Source of the DNA: Eucommia ulmoides
Lineage: Eukaryota > Streptophyta > Magnoliopsida > Garryales > Eucommiaceae
Reading direction: 5' to 3'
Assembly: GCA_016647705.1 (NCBI GenBank)
Contig: CM028335.1
Location: forward strand, 4,397,501-4,461,500
DNA length: 64,000 nucleotides
This document shows positions 58,694 to 64,000 of the stretch, one piece after another. A model generated the notes under the pieces. It saw only the letters and a list, made by a program, of their open reading frames with translations, was not told the origin of the DNA and ran no database searches. The position numbers and the translations under genes were made by a program. Each line of letters opens with the position of its first letter. Positions within the stretch are counted from its first letter, which is position 1.

Positions 58694-59306
58694 GGTGGCG
58701 TTTGGTAACCATTTTTGTTTCCATTCTAGCAGTGGAATGGGATGAGAATTTTGTTTTTTTCTTGGGAGTAGAATCGCGTTTAGTAACGATAATTTTTTTT
58801 TTTTTTTTTTTTTTGGGGAAGAGAATTGTGTTTGGTAACCATTTTATCCTAAAATCATTTATTTATTTTTTATTTTTTTATTTTTTTTTTGGCCGGATGG
58901 CAGTAGCACCATCGCCGGCCGGCCGGCGTTACTCCGGCGACGGTGACGGCGGTGGCTCCGGCGCCTGCCGGACGGCAATGGCGCCGACGCCGGAGACGGT
59001 CGGGCAGCGGTGGCGGGTGGGTAACAGTGGCCGGTGGCTGGACGGTCGCCAGAGATGGCCGGCAGCGGCGGACGGCAGTCAGACGGCAAATAAACAGTAA
59101 CATTGTGTTTTGGGAATGGAATGGGAATAATAAGAAACAATTTTTTTTGTTTCTCATTTCTTAAGAAAAAAGTGGGCACAATTCTCAAATGGGAATGAAA
59201 TGGAAACAGAAACAAAAATTACCAAATGCTATTTCCAAACAGAATTCTCAAAAATCTGGAAATGGAATGAGAATTTCTGGAATGGAAACAGTTACCAAAC
59301 GGGGCC
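58694..59306. mobile_element. Tourist-like MITE c with a GC-rich insert
   Basis: TAA at 58691-58693 and 59307-59309. Ends GGTGGCGTTTGGTAACC and (reversed) GGCCCCGTTTGGTAACTG. Both arms repeat GTTTCCATTC-type phrases in opposite directions. About 200 bases at 58888-59092 are strongly GC-rich (repeats of GCCGGCCGGCC and GGTGGCTCCGGCG kind), unlike the rest. Confidence 0.7.
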
Positions 59307-59309
59307 TAA

Positions 59310-60021
59310 ATTGTTGATTATTGGTTTTGGCGTTTATCGTTTTATGTGCTTATATTTTCTATTGATATTTTTTGTTATTCAGTCGATATTTTTACTTTAT
59401 TGTCTAAATATTAAAGTTAATATTTTAGAATTAAGATTATCTTTTTTCATTTGTGTCTTCTGGTACGGGTAATACGTTAGTAATTAATACGTAATTGATT
59501 ATAACCTAATTGAATAAATTTTTAATACATTTAATTTTAAACTTTGAATTGTATTATCAAACAGACTCTAAGAATGTGTTTGGCTAAGGCATTCAAAGAA
59601 AATATTTTAATTTCAACAAAATATTTATAAATTTTATAACTTTTTTAAATAAATTTTATGAATCTCTTCTCGAAATCAAATAGCCAACGAATTTCAGACA
59701 GATGTTGTGGTACAGACAAAATTAAATTATAAGAAGACAATAAACTTGAAATCATCTCTCATGTGTTTCATTTAATGAATGCTTGGTCCTTCACAATACA
59801 CTCTATGCAATGATGGAGATGGAGAACCCATACATTTCCAAGTAACAAAGAAATAATAAAATTTCATAGAAAATAATCAATATTACCATCTCCAATTCAA
59901 TTATTAGAGATATATTAATAATAATAATATTAAAGAAATTTTCCTATCTAATTAAATTCCCCATTCTCATTTAAATGTTCTCAAACCAACATGATTTTTT
60001 AGCAGATTTTCATTAATTTGA
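59310..60021. other. AT-rich intergenic DNA downstream of PAR1-like gene
   Basis: No gene. 59575-59700 has GTGTTTGGCTAAGGCATTC like a MITE end. It should hold the 3' UTR of the minus-strand gene. Confidence 0.35.
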
Positions 60022-61540
60022 TCAGTATGACGCCGGAGCTGCTGCAAAATCATCCGTGGAGAAGAGCTTGGAGTTCAAACCGGCTTCGGGAGCTGAAGCG
60101 ACGGAGAGTCTATCGGAGTATTGACTGCTGGCGGCAGGTCCGGAAGCAACAGAGAGGCTGCCGGAGTATTGACTGCTGGCGGCAGGTCCGGAAGCAACAG
60201 AGAGGCTGCCGGAGTATTCACTGGCGGAGACTGGTCCGGCGGCCGCGCCATTGCTCAGTAGCTCAATCATGGCGCGGTGGGGGCTGGTCCTCTGCTTGTG
60301 GCACAGCTGCGGCAAGTATACTCCTGCCAATATAACGTGTATAGTTTCAATAATAAAGCGACTACATTATTTTTTTTAGCAAGGTTGTGTCATATTTTTT
60401 ATGTGCCATTTGTTTAATATGGCGCATAGCATATTTACTGAAGTGAATTTTGACTTCAAAAAAGTCAAAAAAAAATAGGATGACCCATTCTTTGGAGTTG
60501 CTCTAATTATAATATATGATTTAGAATTTATTACCTTCGCCGGCGGCGAGGTTGAAGTAAAGGTCAACGATGTTGTGGCAGTTTTGGAAGCAGGCCGGAG
60601 AGCAGAGCTTGGAGGTGAACTGGGGCTCGAGCAAGGCATCGGAAGAAATGCCGACGGCGTTGCGGTCGACGCCGCAAGCAGCAACGCACTGGTCGTTCTC
60701 GATGTATTCAGCCATCCTCTCGACGATGACCTCCGATGTCCGGCAAAGGTAGCCTACCTTGCCGTCTTTCTTGGCGTAGTTCTCCAATAAACACCTCTTC
60801 CCAGTTGACGCAATTGAATATGCGCACACTCCAGTTGGCAATTCCTCGCATACAATCTCACCTATAAATATTTGAAATATTTAACATTTTTTTTTCATGA
60901 ACTTTTATTTCATTTAAAAAAAAAATAGAACAAAAATGAAAAACCAAAAACAATTCTATTATATTCTCTTAAATTATTCCAAAATCTCAAAACTAAAAAA
61001 ATATATTTCATTTCTCGTTATGCTGTCTTCAATTCCGTTGTTTTGAGAACATAATAAAAAAATTTGATTAAAAATATTAAACAAACAAGCTCTTAATTAT
61101 TATTATTTTATTTTTTTGGCCATGACCCCAAAATTTACTATTCATCTAATTCACTCGATATAGTAATTTTTTGAAAAGTTCGTCCAAAATCATTGCATGT
61201 CATAAAAGTTACTGCAATTTTTTCATGCAGTAATTTTTACGGCGTACAATGACTTTAGATGAATTTTTAGAAAATTACTGTAGCGCGTGAATTGTATAGA
61301 CCAAAAATTTAATTTCATGAACTATTCACCAAGAATCTCTTTTTTTTTCACCCACACACCCTTAAACATCGGGTTTGCAACAAAAAATGAATAAATTATT
61401 TTTTTTTCAAAAATCAAATTTCAAATGCTTAGAGAGTGTATACACACATATATATATATAATATTACCTAGAGTTCCTTGGATGAAGAGAGAAGAGGCAA
61501 AGAAGATAATCAATGATATAAATTTCATTGAAGAATCCAT
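60022..61540 (-). CDS. Secreted PAR1-family (photoassimilate-responsive) protein
   Basis: Three exons, 61540-61468, 60861-60535 and 60323-60022, GT-AG introns, 702 bases, 233 residues. Residues 1-25 ([20 protein letters not shown]...) are a signal peptide, with cleavage likely before EIVCEELP. The PAR1 domain follows: [75 protein letters not shown]; about twelve Cys suggest several disulfides. Tobacco PAR1 genes are induced by sugar build-up and virus; the biochemical role is unknown. The C-terminal part from about 160 holds a 16-residue unit ([16 protein letters not shown]) present twice exactly and again in decayed form, then the family-type ending. It is somewhat longer than usual because of these repeats. 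Confidence 0.92.
60115..60215 (-). repeat. 48-base in-frame tandem duplication in the PAR1-like gene
   Basis: The plus-strand unit GGAGTATTGACTGCTGGCGG followed by CAGGTCCGGAAGCAACAGAG and AGGCTGCC is present twice in a row without a change, with partial copies on either side. It adds 16 residues per copy and keeps frame. Confidence 0.9.
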
Positions 61541-62864
61541 TATTTCTTTTTCTTTTCTTTTTTTTCAAATATTTTCTCCTTTTTTTTTTTTTTTTTGTCT
61601 TTTGGGATAGAAGGGGGTGGAGGGGAATTGGAGATTAAGAGAGATGACAAAAACGAGATTTGTGAGAAATGGAGAGGAGGAGAATGGGTATTTATAGGGT
61701 TTGAAAGAGAGCGTTGGGTAAATATAGGGGGTGCTACGTGTAATTAATACAAAGTTTCCCGGAAGTTTTCTTTATATTTTGTGGGCGCTTTCGGCGGGTG
61801 AGCATTGGTTGGGAATATAGCCTCTTCATCAGCCTTCCAAATGTCTCCATTAATGACCATACTTTTTCTGTGTGTTATTCCTTTTAAGGGGGGACTCGTT
61901 GTTGGCCCTAGTGAAAAAGCCAACAACCTCCCACACTTGGCTAGGGATCGAGTCCTCTTTCACACATATTTAGGTGTAGGGTTTTAATCCCATTCGTTCA
62001 AAAGGTGCGTGAGCCAGAGGTGTGTGTGACAAAGGCGGTACAAAAAAAAAAAAAAAAAAATCCTTTAAGGGCCCGTTTGGTTGGTTAAATTGCTTTATTT
62101 TATGAATTACAAGTTTTAGACACGCGTATTACACGGGCTTTGAGAAAAATATAAAAATTCTTAATATTTAAGTATGAAACACATAGTTATCATTTGGTCA
62201 ATTTGACAACAATATTCGAAAAACGGATGTATAAATTTTAGTGAGTTATAACGTTTTATAAACACTGAATATAAATATATTATTAAAAATTATATAAATA
62301 TTGAAAAAAAATATTTTTACAAATTAAGTTTTACTAATATATTACTAATATTCTTTTTGGGTGAAAATATTTTTTGAATCACATTTTTTTTAATAATTTA
62401 AAATGTGGAACAGGAAAATAAAACATATATTTTTGTATTAATTAAAAAAATAAATAAATTAAAAAAAATAAAAATTGAGTAGGACCACTCATTATTTGAT
62501 ATATAAAAAAAATAAAAAATAAAAAATAAAATGTAAGAACTCACCAAAAGTCTTTAAAAAGACATTCTCTAACTTCATTAAAAGATTCTCTCCTTCCACT
62601 TTAAGTATTAAGTATTAGTATTAGATTAGATTATATTTTTATTTTTAATAAAATAATTAATACATTTTTATTTATTTATGCATCATTTAATTAAATTTAT
62701 ATATTTTTGTTTGAATAAAAAATAAAAAAATAAAAAATTTAACCCGAGTCTATCCTAAAGACAAAATCACCAAAACAATTGCTTCGAACCTCAATTCAAT
62801 GGGGACACTTGATTTGTTCTAGTTGATGCATGAAACTAGTTTTTCATTGAAAAAAAAAAGGTTG
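61541..62864. other. PAR1-like promoter region and AT-rich intergenic DNA
   Basis: Minus-strand promoter features include TATAAATAC, read on plus as GGGTATTTATAGGG at about 61686. 61880-62010 contains GGATCGAGTCCTC, close to a Pol III B box, and may be a SINE scrap. TTAAGGGCCCGTTTGGTTGG (about 62066) resembles a Tourist-like MITE end. Nothing else seen. Confidence 0.4.
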
Positions 62865-63384
62865 TACCCCTAAAGTTGACGATTATTTCACTTCGGTCCT
62901 TGTAATTTCAATATGAACACAGGATACCGTTAAGTTTTGTAAGGATCCCACTTCAGGCCAAATTAATAGTTTCATTATTATTTTGGATAAAAAAAATTGT
63001 CACATGATGTGCAACCGACTATTTTTAAAAGGACTTTAAAAAGATTTTCATAAATAAAAAAAAATTGTCATTTTACAAATTCCAAATAAAAAATATTTTT
63101 ATATGTATATATATTATGCCATGTCATATTTATGTCTTCTGAGTAGTTGGGCAGTAAGGAGAATAGGAGAGGGAAAAGTGAGGGATGAATATGTCCATGA
63201 AACCCCTTAAAACAGATAGATAAACAATAAGTGGCTATTTTATGTCCGAAATTATAATGAAGATAATGACTTGGACTGCGTAGGATGGTTATGAAACTTT
63301 AAGGTGTTATATGTTCAAATTGAAAGGATGGGGACCAAATTGAGATTTTGGTCAAACTTCAAACATGTATAGTGTCAAAATCTC
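62865..63384. repeat. Dispersed repeat related to 37697-38755
   Basis: Left part CCCCTAAAGTTGACGATTAT then TTCACTTCGGTCC matches 37710-37745; right end ACTATAGT-like, reading TATAGTGTCAAAATCTC, is the inverse of the left end of the other copy. The left tip here is missing. No coding sequence. Confidence 0.45.
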
Positions 63385-64000
63385 TAACAAATAATAACAA
63401 CTATTTGAAAAGTAACTATTAATATTTAGTTATATTTTGTTTTGAGCACCCAAATACATTGAATTTGTCCTATTTTTAATCTATATTTTATTTTAATTAC
63501 ATGAAAAAAGAACATCAAAACTAGAACGAAAATACTTAATTAGCTATTTGAGTATTTGTAATTCTTACAATTAAATATTAATTTATAACCGTTCATAAAT
63601 TGATTAATTAAAACACAGTACAATTTGTAAATTGAAGGACCACCAAACACGCCTTAAATTTTTGTATTTTTTGGTTAGTTATACTTTGACAGATGTTGTC
63701 AAAATATTTATATTAATCATAATATAGGGGTCAAAATGTAATTTACTCATTCTTTTTGGCAAAGGAATGTGGTGTTGTTTGAAGTTTAATAAAGCCACGT
63801 TTGGGTGTCTTAGTATATGATGTTGGAGTGTTCTTTCTTCGATACAACGTGTAGATGTTGAAGTAGCCGCCACTTTGGAAGCATCTAAACTCATGCATGT
63901 CATGGAGCCCATTTGGGCTTCATGTTATTTTCTCTTACCATTGGTGTTTGTCCTAGTAAACGATTTATAAGTCGTTCGTCAACTACTCAAGCTCAGTTTC
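63385..64000. other. AT-rich intergenic DNA
   Basis: No gene, repeat or RNA gene recognised to the end of the window. Confidence 0.35.

Noticed and set aside
58702-59215. Open frames across the GC-rich part of MITE c
   Set aside because: Low-complexity G/R/P-rich peptides inside a MITE; no start context or homologue recognised.
61880-62010. Possible tRNA-derived SINE
   Set aside because: A B-box-like GGATCGAGTCC is seen but no convincing A box, tail or target duplication.

Overview
This window is nuclear DNA from a flowering plant, most likely a eudicot. The evidence is AT-rich intergenic DNA, GT-AG introns, plant-only gene families, and a heavy load of plant-type transposable elements. The species cannot be told from the sequence alone.

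Four host genes are supported by spliced models that keep frame across every intron. (1) 21833-23608, minus: a UVR-motif plus NTF2/SnoaL-like protein, probably plastid-targeted. (2) 31134-34322, plus: a 12-exon inositol phosphorylceramide synthase (IPCS). (3) 53056-57124, minus: an R2R3-MYB factor of the AtMYB1/25/109 type, with a 3-kb intron splitting R3 from R2. (4) 60022-61540, minus: a secreted PAR1-family protein with an internal 16-residue tandem duplication. They are unrelated single genes spaced by repeats; nothing suggests they act as a cluster.

Layout. 1-20.9 kb is a nest of repeats. A block of about 2.45 kb carrying the 3' end and LTR of a Ty3/gypsy element occurs twice in direct orientation. 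The first copy was later split by two separate LTR elements: a coding-less Tat/Ogre-like element (501-8984, minus) and a gag-only, Sirevirus-like Ty1/copia element (10463-17327, plus). Both have 5-bp target duplications, and the second block copy preserves both empty sites. 21-31 kb holds gene 1, dispersed CT-rich repeats, a minisatellite, a copia LTR fragment and a decayed Mutator transposase gene. 31-39.5 kb holds IPCS and a set of Tourist-like MITEs with TTA/TAA target duplications. 39.5-50.6 kb is a 5'-truncated LINE with a 12-bp target duplication, split by a young gag-only Tat/Ogre-type LTR element (39999-49562). 50.6-64 kb holds the MYB and PAR1 genes, a textbook hAT MITE inside the MYB intron, more MITEs and AT-rich DNA.

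The most notable features are the young gag-only element, whose U3 carries a tight cluster of palindromes and whose LTRs differ by one unit of a 121-bp tandem array; its coding-less relative with three tandem arrays; and the ordered insertion record in the duplicated block. No CRISPR, operon, tRNA or rRNA gene was seen.
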